Origin: Streptomyces maremycinicus
GTDB taxonomy: Bacteria > Actinomycetota > Actinomycetes > Streptomycetales > Streptomycetaceae
DNA: 64,000 nt
NCBI RefSeq assembly: GCF_001184025.1
Contig: NZ_BBYG01000013.1
Coordinates: 434,001 to 498,000, forward strand
Reading direction: 5' to 3'
Shown here: positions 1 through 7,117 of the stretch, one piece after another
Position numbering within the stretch: position 1 is the first letter of the stretch
Layout: every line of letters starts with the position of its first letter
Notes under the pieces: model-generated
Seen by the model: only the letters and a program-made list of their open reading frames with translations
What the model was told of the DNA's origin: nothing
The model's database searches: none
Translations under genes and position numbers: made by a program

Positions 1-25
1 GATGCCGGCCGGGTGCCGGAAACGC

Positions 26-67
26 CCGAGGGCGGCACCCCCCGTTTCCGGGAAGTGCCGCCCTCGG
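26..67 (-). terminator. Terminator of groEL2
   Basis: A perfect 13-bp inverted repeat (26-38 with 55-67, arms CCGAGGGCGGCAC and its complement) encloses a 16-base loop and lies 32 bases beyond the groEL2 stop. There is no U-tract, which is normal for Streptomyces hairpin terminators. Confidence 0.8.
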
Positions 68-98
68 TCGAAGGACGGGCGATCAACCGTGAGGTCGA

Positions 99-1721
99 TC
101 AGAAGTCCATGTCACCGCCCGGCATGCCGCCGCCGGCAGGCGCGGCGGCCTTCTCCGGCTTGTCGGCGATGACGGCCTCGGTGGTGAGGAACAGCGCGGC
201 GATGGAGGCGGCGTTCTGGAGAGCGGAACGCGTGACCTTCGCCGGGTCGATGATGCCTTCGGCGATCATGTCGACGTACTCGCCGGTCGCGGCGTTCAGG
301 CCGTGGCCGACCTGGAGGTTGCGGACCTTCTCGACGACGACGCCACCCTCGAGACCACCGTTGACGGCGATCTGCTTGAGCGGGGCCTCGAGCGCGATGC
401 GCACGGCGTTGGCGCCGGTCGCCTCGTCACCCTCGAGCTCCAGCTTCTCGAAGACGGCGGACGCCTGGATGAGCGCGACGCCACCACCGGCGACGATGCC
501 CTCCTCGACGGCGGCCTTCGCGTTGCGGACGGCGTCCTCGATGCGGTGCTTGCGCTCCTTGAGCTCCACCTCGGTGGCGGCGCCGGCCTTGATGACCGCG
601 ACACCGCCGGCGAGCTTCGCCAGGCGCTCCTGAAGCTTCTCGCGGTCGTAGTCCGAGTCGCTGTTCTCGATCTCGGCGCGGATCTGGTTGACCCGGCCGG
701 CGACCTGGTCCGAGGAACCGGCACCGTCGACGATGGTGGTCTCGTCCTTGGTGATGACGACCTTGCGGGCCTTGCCCAGGAGGTCCAGGGAGGTGTTCTC
801 GAGCTTGAGACCGACCTCCTCGGAGATGACCTCGCCACCGGTGAGGATGGCGATGTCGTTCAGCATCGCCTTGCGGCGGTCGCCGAAGCCCGGGGCCTTG
901 ACCGCGACGGACTTGAAGGTGCCGCGGATCTTGTTGACGACCAGCGTCGACAGAGCCTCGCCCTCGACGTCCTCGGCGATGATCAGCAGCGGCTTGCCGC
1001 CCTGCATGACCTTCTCGAGGAGCGGAAGCAGGTCCTTGACGTTGGCGATCTTGGAGTTCGCGATCAGGATGTACGGGTCGTCGAGGACGGCCTCCATACG
1101 CTCCATGTCGGTGGCGAAGTACGCCGAGATGTAGCCCTTGTCGAAGCGCATACCCTCGGTGAGCTCCAGCTCCAGACCGAAGGTCTGGGACTCCTCGACG
1201 GTGATGACGCCTTCCTTGCCGACCTTGTCCATCGCCTCGGCGATGAGCTCGCCGATCTGGGTGTCGGCGGCGGAGATGGAGGCCGTGGAAGCGATCTGCT
1301 CCTTGGTCTCGACATCCTTGGCCTGCTCGAGCAGGGCACCGGAGACGGCCTCGACGGCCTTCTCGATACCGCGCTTGAGGGCCATCGGGTTGGCGCCGGC
1401 GGCTACGTTGCGCAGGCCTTCCTTGACCAGGGCCTGGGCGAGGACGGTCGCGGTGGTCGTACCGTCACCGGCGACGTCGTCCGTCTTCTTGGCGACTTCC
1501 TTGACCAGCTCGGCGCCGATCTTCTCGTACGGGTCCTCGAGCTCGATCTCCTTGGCGATGGAAACACCATCGTTGGTGATCGTGGGTGCGCCCCACTTCT
1601 TCTCGAGGACGACGTTGCGGCCCTTGGGGCCGAGCGTCACCTTCACGGCGTCCGCGAGCTGGTTCATGCCGCGCTCGAGGCCGCGCCGTGCCTCCTCGTC
1701 GAACGCGATGATCTTGGCCAT
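99..1721 (-). CDS. groEL2: Chaperonin GroEL2 (60 kDa)
   Basis: 540-residue chaperonin that folds client proteins in the cytoplasm in an ATP-driven double ring with GroES. The sequence has the ATP-site motifs LGPKGRNV (about 30-37) and GDGTT (about 85-89) and runs to the normal family length. The tail is GGMPGGDMDF, not the His-rich tail of actinobacterial GroEL1. No groES lies next to it, as expected for the stand-alone GroEL2 copy of Streptomyces; GroES should come from a groES-groEL1 operon elsewhere. The start was chosen at the ATG of MAKIIAF because GGGAGGA lies 8 bases upstream; the open frame extends further but covers the operator region. Two CIRCE sites upstream indicate HrcA repression and heat induction. 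Confidence 0.97.
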   Translation of the reverse strand: MAKIIAFDEEARRGLERGMNQLADAVKVTLGPKGRNVVLEKKWGAPTITNDGVSIAKEIELEDPYEKIGAELVKEVAKKTDDVAGDGTTTATVLAQALVKEGLRNVAAGANPMALKRGIEKAVEAVSGALLEQAKDVETKEQIASTASISAADTQIGELIAEAMDKVGKEGVITVEESQTFGLELELTEGMRFDKGYISAYFATDMERMEAVLDDPYILIANSKIANVKDLLPLLEKVMQGGKPLLIIAEDVEGEALSTLVVNKIRGTFKSVAVKAPGFGDRRKAMLNDIAILTGGEVISEEVGLKLENTSLDLLGKARKVVITKDETTIVDGAGSSDQVAGRVNQIRAEIENSDSDYDREKLQERLAKLAGGVAVIKAGAATEVELKERKHRIEDAVRNAKAAVEEGIVAGGGVALIQASAVFEKLELEGDEATGANAVRIALEAPLKQIAVNGGLEGGVVVEKVRNLQVGHGLNAATGEYVDMIAEGIIDPAKVTRSALQNAASIAALFLTTEAVIADKPEKAAAPAGGGMPGGDMDF

Positions 1722-1846
1722 GTGAAGTGGTCCTCCCGGACTGGGGTGGATTGCTCCGGACCGCGCTGGCGCCCGCGACGGACGGCTCGCCGGCCTCGTG
1801 GTTCCTTGCCCCACCTGGCCTGCGGGCCTCACCGACCCGATCCTCG

Positions 1847-1909
1847 TTGTCACTCTCACCTTCAGAGTGCTAACGCCAATGATTAGCACTCGGCATGGGT
1901 GAGTGCAAG
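1847..1909. promoter_or_regulatory. Two tandem CIRCE (HrcA) operators
   Basis: The canonical CIRCE is TTAGCACTC-N9-GAGTGCTAA. Copy 1 is TTGTCACTC (1847-1855), 9 bases, then GAGTGCTAA (1865-1873). Copy 2 is TTAGCACTC (1883-1891), 9 bases, then GAGTGCAAG (1901-1909). Both keep the exact 9-base spacer. Their centres are 36 bp apart, so two HrcA dimers could sit on nearly the same face of the helix upstream of groEL2. Confidence 0.9.
1880..1908 (-). promoter_or_regulatory. Probable groEL2 promoter
   Basis: Read on the minus strand, TTGCAC (1908-1903) and TAATCA (1885-1880) are separated by 17 bases, a fair match to a vegetative HrdB-type promoter. Both boxes fall inside the downstream CIRCE copy, so HrcA binding would block polymerase. 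No transcript start can be proven from sequence alone. Confidence 0.45.
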
Positions 1910-1973
1910 CGGCTCAGGAGGATCCGCAGGTGGACGACGGTCTCCCGCGAGGGTCGGCGGGACCGGGACGCAC

Positions 1974-2010
1974 CGAAGGGCTCGCACCCCGAGGAGGTGC
2001 GAGCCCTTCG
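1974..2010 (-). terminator. Terminator of the cold-shock gene
   Basis: A perfect 15-bp stem (1974-1988 with 1996-2010) with a 7-base loop starts 41 bases past the stop of the cold-shock gene. It also separates that gene from the groEL2 promoter region. Confidence 0.85.
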
Positions 2011-2051
2011 ACAGATGTACAGAAGAACGACGCTGTCAGTCGGCGCGCGCT

Positions 2052-2258
2052 TCAGCCGGTCGCGAGACGGACCATGTCCGCCTGCGGCCCCTTCTGGCCA
2101 GCCGAGATCTCGAAATCGACCCGCTGACCCTCTTCCAGGGTGCGGTAGCCGTCCATCTGAATCGCGCTGTAGTGGACGAAAACATCCGCACCACCGTCGA
2201 CCGCGATGAAGCCGTACCCCTTCTCCGCGTTGAACCACTTGACGGTGCCCTGAGCCAT
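2052..2258 (-). CDS. Cold-shock domain protein (CspA family)
   Basis: 68-residue single-domain OB-fold protein that binds single-stranded nucleic acid and acts as an RNA chaperone or antiterminator. The RNP-1-type motif KGYGFI (about 13-18) and RNP-2-type motif VFVHYSAI (about 26-33) are both present, as is the N-terminal GTVKWFN. The length equals the usual 66-70 residues of the family. The ATG at 2258 has GGGGAG upstream and matches family N-termini; an upstream in-frame ATG would add ten non-conserved residues. The gene is transcribed alone and ends at the strong hairpin at 1974. Streptomyces carry many paralogues, so no specific csp letter is assigned. Confidence 0.93.
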   Translation of the reverse strand: MAQGTVKWFNAEKGYGFIAVDGGADVFVHYSAIQMDGYRTLEEGQRVDFEISAGQKGPQADMVRLATG

Positions 2259-2553
2259 GCCTAACTCCCCTATTACTGGCCCTTGCACAGACCCGCACTT
2301 CGCGGATCCGGGTCAGACCTCACCCCCCGGTTGGCTTGGGGGCGTGCGCCGGAACGCGTCGACCGCGGCCGAATGTATCTGTCCAACTGCCCTCTGCAAC
2401 AGGTCACTTGGACGAGAATTCCGGACGCGCAGGATCCGGAATGTGGCGAGAATTCGCCTGAATTCAGGGCAAGTCGGGCCCTGCAAAAGCCACAAATGCC
2501 ACGAAAGAGGCGCACACATTGGCTACTTCTTGTCGGGCGTGGGGCAGAGATCA
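2259..2553. other. Gene-free leader region upstream of the csp gene
   Basis: This stretch should hold the promoter and a long 5' leader of the cold-shock gene. I see no convincing ORF. It contains small palindromes around GAATTC (about 2447-2466), but I cannot assign a function to them. Confidence 0.4.
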
Positions 2554-2555
2554 AA

Positions 2556-2623
2556 GGCTCCGGATTCGGCGATTCGAACCGGGTTCCCCAACTGTACCGC
2601 GCTCAACCACACTGAATTGCCCC
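2556..2623 (-). pseudogene. Possible decayed tRNA gene
   Basis: On the minus strand, GGGGCAA (an acceptor-like start) is followed by a D-arm-like TTCAGTGTGGTTGAGCGC and then, too early, by the T-loop core GGTTCGAATC. The T loop begins at about nucleotide 46, where about 54 is normal, and no anticodon stem or matching 3' acceptor strand can be formed. This fits a tRNA that has lost its anticodon arm. It may also be chance, so confidence is low. Confidence 0.35.
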
Positions 2624-2652
2624 CTCCGCTTCTATCGCGGAGAGGGCAATTC
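2614..2652 (-). terminator. Hairpin terminator after metO
   Basis: Arms of 9 bp (2614-2622 with 2644-2652) and 6 bp (2624-2629 with 2637-2642) are separated by one C-A mismatch, with a 7-base loop TTCTATC. It lies 59 bases past the stop of the sulfur-carrier gene and probably ends the metM-metO transcript. Confidence 0.75.
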
Positions 2653-2711
2653 GATGAACGCTCGGTAATCGCTGTTACCGACGGTTACTACCGATGGGTA
2701 CTGAACTACGG

Positions 2712-2987
2712 TCAGCCGCCGGCGACGGCCGGGATGATCGAGACGCCGGCACCGTCCGGGGTGGCCGTCTCCAGACCCTGCTCGAAGCGGACGTCGTCGT
2801 CGTTCACGTACACGTTGACGAAGCGGCGCAGCTTGCCCTGGTCGTCGAGGATCCGGGCGGCGATGCCGGTGTGGTTCTTCTCCAGGTCGGAGACCACCTC
2901 GCCGAGGGTGCCGCCCTCGGCCTTCACCTCGGCGGCGCCCCCCGTGTAGGTGCGCAGGATGGTGGGGATGCGGACGGTAACGCTCAT
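2712..2987 (-). CDS. metO: Sulfur-carrier protein, MoaD/ThiS fold (MetO/CysO type)
   Basis: 91-residue ubiquitin-like sulfur carrier. The C-terminus is PAVAGG; in this family the last Gly is adenylated and turned into a thiocarboxylate by a MoeZ-type activator, and that sulfur is then donated. The sequence closely resembles mycobacterial CysO (VTVRIPTILRTYTGG start, RFVNVYVNDDDVRF core), but its partner here is a threonine-synthase-like enzyme, not CysM. It begins 37 bases after the stop of that gene, with GGAGG upstream of the ATG, so the two are translated from one message. From memory, this arrangement has been reported in Streptomyces as MetM/MetO, where MetO supplies sulfur for homocysteine; I could not check the report. 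It lacks features of true ThiS (no thi genes nearby) and of MoaD (no moa genes nearby). Confidence 0.85.
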   Translation of the reverse strand: MSVTVRIPTILRTYTGGAAEVKAEGGTLGEVVSDLEKNHTGIAARILDDQGKLRRFVNVYVNDDDVRFEQGLETATPDGAGVSIIPAVAGG

Positions 2988-3024
2988 GATTTTCGACCTC
3001 CGGTCAGGACGGACAACACATCTC

Positions 3025-4323
3025 TCAGCCGAGACCCGCGTCCCGGAACGACTCCAGGGTCGGGCGGATGGTCGCGGTCAGGCCGGTGCCGGCCACCGCG
3101 TCCAGCGTCTTCAGACCGTCGCCGGTGTTCAGCACGACGGTGGTGAGCGTCGGGTCGAGCAGACCGTTCTCGATCAGCTTGCGCGTCACGCCCACCGTCA
3201 CACCGCCGGCGGTCTCCGCGAAGATGCCCTCGGTCCGCGCCAGCAGCTTGATCGCGTCGACGACCTGCTCGTCGTCCACGTCCTCCACCGCACCGCCGGT
3301 GCGCCGCGCGATGTCGAGGACGTACGGGCCGTCCGCCGGGTTGCCGATGGCGAGCGACTTGGCGATGGTGTTCGGCTTCTGGGGGCGGACCACGTCGTGC
3401 CCGGCCTTGTAGGCCACGGACACCGGGGAGCAGCCCTCGGCCTGCGCGCCGAAGATCTTGTACGGCTTGTCCTCGACGAGACCGAGCTCGATCAGTTCCT
3501 TCAGGCCCTTGTCGATCTTCGTGAGCTGGGAGCCGGAGGCGATCGGCACGACCAGCTGGTCCGGCAGCCGCCAGCCGAGCTGCTCGCAGATCTCGTAGGC
3601 CAGCGTCTTGGACCCCTCGGCGTAGTACGGCCGCAGGTTGACGTTGACGAAGCCCCAGCCCTCACCCGCCGGGTCGCCGATGAGCTCGGAGCAGAAGCGG
3701 TTGACGTCGTCGTAGTTGCCCTCGATGCCGACGAGCTCGCCGCCGTAGATCGCGGCCATGACGACCTTGCCCTGTTCCAGGTCGTGCGGGATGAACACAC
3801 AGGACCGGAAGCCCGCCCGGGCGGCGGCGGCGCCGACGGCGCCGGCCAGGTTGCCGGTGGAGGAGCAGGAGAGCGTGGTGAAGCCGAACGCGCGGGCGGC
3901 CTCGATGGCCTGGGCAACGACCCGGTCCTTGAAGGAGTGCGTCGGGTTGCCGGAGTCGTCCTTGACGAAGAGCTTCCCGGCGTCGACGCCCAGTTCCCGG
4001 GCGAGGTTGTCGGCCTGGACGAGCTTGGTCCAGCCGGGGTTGATGTTGGGCTTGTCGGCCACGTCCGCGGGGACGGGCAGCAGCGGCGCGTAGCGCCAGA
4101 TGTTCGCGGGACCCGCCTCGATGCGCTTGCGGAGCTCCTCCGTGTCGTAGGAGGAGAAGTCATAGGCGATCTCGAGCGGGCCGAAACACTCCTCGCAGGC
4201 GAAGACCGGGCCGAGGGGCACGCGGTGACCGCACTCCCGGCAGCTCAGCGCGGTCGCCGGACCGAGGTCGACAGCGGAGGACGTCGTAGAGTCGGTGGTG
4301 CTTGCAACAGTCTGCGCAGCCAT
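3025..4323 (-). CDS. metM: MetM-type homocysteine synthase (threonine synthase paralogue)
   Basis: 432-residue fold-type-II PLP enzyme. An N-terminal zinc ribbon is visible (Cys28, Cys31, Cys43, Cys46) and the PLP lysine is Lys132 in SFKDR. By family alone it would be threonine synthase, turning O-phosphohomoserine into threonine. Three facts argue for methionine synthesis instead: the next gene is a sulfur carrier, a SAM-I riboswitch precedes it, and Streptomyces normally keeps another thrC in the hom-thrC-thrB operon. In the MetM scheme O-phosphohomoserine plus the thiocarboxylated carrier give homocysteine and phosphate. The ATG at 4323 has AGAAAGGG 11 bases upstream; a stop in frame upstream excludes a longer product. 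Residual threonine synthase activity cannot be excluded. Confidence 0.8.
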   Translation of the reverse strand: MAAQTVASTTDSTTSSAVDLGPATALSCRECGHRVPLGPVFACEECFGPLEIAYDFSSYDTEELRKRIEAGPANIWRYAPLLPVPADVADKPNINPGWTKLVQADNLARELGVDAGKLFVKDDSGNPTHSFKDRVVAQAIEAARAFGFTTLSCSSTGNLAGAVGAAAARAGFRSCVFIPHDLEQGKVVMAAIYGGELVGIEGNYDDVNRFCSELIGDPAGEGWGFVNVNLRPYYAEGSKTLAYEICEQLGWRLPDQLVVPIASGSQLTKIDKGLKELIELGLVEDKPYKIFGAQAEGCSPVSVAYKAGHDVVRPQKPNTIAKSLAIGNPADGPYVLDIARRTGGAVEDVDDEQVVDAIKLLARTEGIFAETAGGVTVGVTRKLIENGLLDPTLTTVVLNTGDGLKTLDAVAGTGLTATIRPTLESFRDAGLG

Positions 4324-4343
4324 GTGAGGCGAGGCCCTTTCTC

Positions 4344-4505
4344 CTCATCTTCCTCACGACGCATCTCGCCGTGAGACGGATTTGGCACCTTCCCGAGCCG
4401 GGAGCCCCGCGGAACGAACACCTGGTGGATCAGTGATCGTCACGAGACCGGCTGGAGGGTTGCCGGGGCTTCATCGGGCCGTATCCCTCTGCCCCTCTGG
4501 ATGAG
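4344..4505 (-). promoter_or_regulatory. SAM-I (S-box) riboswitch upstream of metM
   Basis: On the minus strand the element opens CTCATC (4505-4500), then AGAGGGGCAGAGGGA, then GGCCCGATGAAGCCCCGGCAA, all hallmarks of the S-box P2/J2-3/P3 core. The conserved GGTGCCAAATCC follows, and GATGAG (4349-4344) closes P1. The P1 3' strand runs directly into GAGGAGAAAGGG, the purine-rich leader of metM. SAM binding would therefore stabilise P1 and probably hide the ribosome binding region, which points to translational control. No separate terminator hairpin is seen between the aptamer and the start codon. Confidence 0.88.
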
Positions 4506-4676
4506 CGGTATGAAGTTGTGGACGGGGGCGACCTCGGACATGCGATGGTCATCCGCGTTGTTCAAGACTGTAACCGAAGGCCAGGACAGTTGAGATAGTC
4601 GTCCGAACCGCGAGATGGATCACACGGTCACCTTCCGTGCACCCGGTGTGATCACGACAGTGAGGAGCCGCAGACT

Positions 4677-5621
4677 GTGCTTCGAGAAACTGAGCGCTGG
4701 CTGGCCACCCGCTCCTGGTCCGCGACCGATCGTCCGCTGCACCGGATCCTGGCCGCCAAACGTGCCACGAACCAGACGGTGTCCGTCGTCCTGCCCGCGC
4801 TGAACGAGGAGGAGACGGTCGGTGACATCGTCGCCGTCATCCGTCACGACCTCATGCACCAGGTCCCGCTCGTCGACGAGATCGTGGTCGTCGACTCGGG
4901 ATCGACCGACCGCACGTCCGAGGTGGCCGCCGCGGCCGGCGCCCGCGTCGTCCACCGGGACGACATCCTGCCGCGGATACCGGCCCTGCCCGGCAAGGGC
5001 GAGGTCCTGTGGCGCTCCCTGCTGGTCACCACCGGGGACATCGTCTGTTTCATCGACGCCGACCTGAGGGAGTTCTCCTCGGACTTCGTGTCGGGGATCG
5101 TCGGCCCGCTGCTCACCGATCCCGGGGTGGACCTGGTGAAGGGCATGTACGACCGCCCGCTGGGCGGCGCGGCTGGCCAGGGCGGGAGGGTCACCGAGCT
5201 GATGGCCCGCCCGCTGCTCAACATGCACTGGCCGCAGCTGGCCGGTTTCGTGCAACCGCTCGGCGGCGAGTACGCGGCCCGCCGAAGTCTGCTGGAGCAG
5301 CTGCCCTTCCCCGTCGGCTACGGCGTGGAGCTGGGCATGCTGGTCGACGCGCTGCACCTGGTGGGCCTGGACGCCCTCGCCCAGGTCGACATCGGCGTGC
5401 GCAAGCACCGTCACCAGGACGGACAGGCGCTGGGCCGGATGGCGGCGGCCATCTACCGCACCGCCCAGCTCCGGCTGGCCCGCGGGCATCTGATCCGCCC
5501 GTCCCTCACCCAGTTCGAACGGAGTACGGACGGCTTCGAACCGCGTACCTACTCCGTGGACACCGAGGAACGGCCGCCGATGACGGAGATCGCCGAGTAC
5601 GCGACCCGCAAGGTCGCGTGA
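4677..5621 (+). CDS. gpgS: Glucosyl-3-phosphoglycerate synthase
   Basis: 314-residue GT-A glycosyltransferase (GT81-like) that moves glucose from an NDP-glucose donor to D-3-phosphoglycerate, the first step of glucosylglycerate and methylglucose polysaccharide synthesis. Visible motifs are VVLPALNEEETV (about 37-48), DSGSTDRT (about 73-80) and the metal-binding FIDADL (about 124-129), followed by REFSSDFV, which is typical of GpgS. The GTG start at 4677 is preceded by GAGGAG. It is divergent from metM across a 353-base gap that also holds the riboswitch. The trehalose gene otsA follows on the same strand, so this is a neighbourhood of osmolyte and glucose-phosphate metabolism. Confidence 0.85.
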   Translation: MLRETERWLATRSWSATDRPLHRILAAKRATNQTVSVVLPALNEEETVGDIVAVIRHDLMHQVPLVDEIVVVDSGSTDRTSEVAAAAGARVVHRDDILPRIPALPGKGEVLWRSLLVTTGDIVCFIDADLREFSSDFVSGIVGPLLTDPGVDLVKGMYDRPLGGAAGQGGRVTELMARPLLNMHWPQLAGFVQPLGGEYAARRSLLEQLPFPVGYGVELGMLVDALHLVGLDALAQVDIGVRKHRHQDGQALGRMAAAIYRTAQLRLARGHLIRPSLTQFERSTDGFEPRTYSVDTEERPPMTEIAEYATRKVA

Positions 5622-5670
5622 CCGTTCGGACGGGCCGTATACGGCCCGTCCACGCAGCGCGAGCGTACGT

Positions 5671-5697
5671 TTGAGCGTTTCCCGACCGGGCTAGGTT
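5671..5697 (+). promoter_or_regulatory. otsA promoter, leaderless type
   Basis: TAGGTT (5692-5697) ends 7 bases before the otsA ATG, so the transcript would start at or near the start codon. TTGAGC (5671-5676) is a possible -35 box with a 15-base spacer, which is shorter than ideal. Confidence 0.5.
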
Positions 5698-5704
5698 GAG
5701 GCGT

Positions 5705-7117
5705 ATGGCTTCCACGCACGACACTGCCACCAGGGCCGCCGAGGTGCTGGTCGCGTCCAACCGCGGCCCGGTCTCCTACGAGGTGTCCGAGGACGGCTCA
5801 CTGCACGCGAAACGCGGCGGCGGCGGGCTGGTCTCCGGCCTGTCGGCCATCGGACCCGAGGCGGGCGCCCTCTGGGTGTGCTCCGCGCTCTCCGACGGCG
5901 ACCGCGAGGCGGTCCGGCGCGGGGTCGGCGAGGAGGGCGTGCGCATGCTGGCCGTGCCGGCCCAGGTGCACGAGGACGCCTACAACGGCATCGCGAACTC
6001 GGTGCTCTGGTTCGTCCACCACCTGCTCTACCAGACGCCGCTGGAGCCCACCTTCGACGCGGAGTTCCGCCGCCAGTGGGCCTCGTACGAGGCCTACAAC
6101 CTGGCGTTCGCCCAGGCGCTGGCCGAGGAGGCGGCGGACGGCGCGGCGGTCCTGGTGCAGGACTACCACCTGTGCCTGGTGCCCGGGATGCTCCGCGAGC
6201 TGCGCCCGGACCTGCGGATCGGTCACTTCTCGCACACGCCGTGGGCGCCGGTGGACTACTTCGCGCTGCTGCCGGGGGACATCCGCGAACAGCTGCTGCA
6301 CGGGATGCTCGGCGCGGACCGGCTGGGTTTCCTCACCCGGCGCTGGGCGGACGCGTTCACCGCGTGCTGCACGGAGTTCGCCGGCGGCCCCGGCAAGACG
6401 CAGATCGGCGTGCACGGCCTCGGCGCGGACGCCGACTTCCTGCGCGAGCGCTCGCACCGGCCGGACGTCGACGAGCGGATGGCGTCGCTGCGGGCGGAGA
6501 TCGGCGAGGGCCGCAAGGCGATCGTCCGGGTCGACCGCACCGAGCTGTCCAAGAACATCGTGCGCGGGCTCCTGGCCTACCGGCAGCTGCTCGACGACCA
6601 CCCGGAGTGGCGCGAGCGGGTCGTCCACGTGGCCTTCGCCTACCCCTCCCGCCAGGACCTCGCCGTCTACCGCGACTACACGGCCGAGGTACGCCGCCTG
6701 TCCGAGGAGATCAACGACGCCTACGGCACGCCCGGCTGGACCCCGGTCCTGCTGAACCTCAAGGACGACTTCGCCCGCTCCCTCGCCGCCTACCGGCTGG
6801 CCGACGTGGCGCTGGTGAACCCGATCCGCGACGGCATGAACCTGGTCGCCAAGGAGGTCCCGGTCGTCTCCGACGAGGGCTGCGCGCTGGTCCTGTCCCG
6901 GGAGGCGGGGGCCTACTGGGAGCTGCGCGACGACGCGATCACGGTGAACCCGTACGACGTCCTGGAGACCGCCCGCGCCCTGCACGAGGGGCTGACCATG
7001 AAGCCGGAGGAGCGGGCCGAGCGCACGAAGCGGCTGTCCGCGGCGGCGACCGCGCTTCCCCCGGCCCGGTGGTTCCTGGACCAGCTGAACGCCCTGCGGG
7101 AGATTCAGCCGAGCTGA
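5705..7117 (+). CDS. otsA: Trehalose-6-phosphate synthase (GT20)
   Basis: 470-residue GT-B enzyme making trehalose-6-phosphate from glucose-6-phosphate and a nucleotide-glucose. The N-terminus SNRGPVSYE and the glycine loop RGGGGLVSGL match the family, as do QDYHLCLVP (about residue 155), RVDRTELSKN (Arg/Lys donor-phosphate site) and DGMNLVAKE. The motifs differ from the E. coli form (RLDYTKG is replaced by RVDRTELSK). That agrees with actinobacterial enzymes, which I recall use GDP-glucose; the donor here is inferred. The ATG at 5705 fits the -10 box just upstream; an in-frame TTG at 5696 is less likely. The 3' end overlaps the convergent phosphatase gene by 13 bases. Confidence 0.9.
   Translation: MASTHDTATRAAEVLVASNRGPVSYEVSEDGSLHAKRGGGGLVSGLSAIGPEAGALWVCSALSDGDREAVRRGVGEEGVRMLAVPAQVHEDAYNGIANSVLWFVHHLLYQTPLEPTFDAEFRRQWASYEAYNLAFAQALAEEAADGAAVLVQDYHLCLVPGMLRELRPDLRIGHFSHTPWAPVDYFALLPGDIREQLLHGMLGADRLGFLTRRWADAFTACCTEFAGGPGKTQIGVHGLGADADFLRERSHRPDVDERMASLRAEIGEGRKAIVRVDRTELSKNIVRGLLAYRQLLDDHPEWRERVVHVAFAYPSRQDLAVYRDYTAEVRRLSEEINDAYGTPGWTPVLLNLKDDFARSLAAYRLADVALVNPIRDGMNLVAKEVPVVSDEGCALVLSREAGAYWELRDDAITVNPYDVLETARALHEGLTMKPEERAERTKRLSAAATALPPARWFLDQLNALREIQPS

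Noticed and set aside
303..1886. Long plus-strand frame antisense to groEL2 (527 codons)
   Set aside because: It mirrors the groEL2 codon pattern; high-GC third positions keep the antisense frame open. The translation is Asp/Leu/Gly-rich with no family features.
1865..1891. A single CIRCE made of GAGTGCTAA and TTAGCACTC
   Set aside because: The arms are perfect but in the reverse order to the CIRCE consensus. Reading the flanks shows that they are inner halves of two separate, correctly oriented CIRCE copies.
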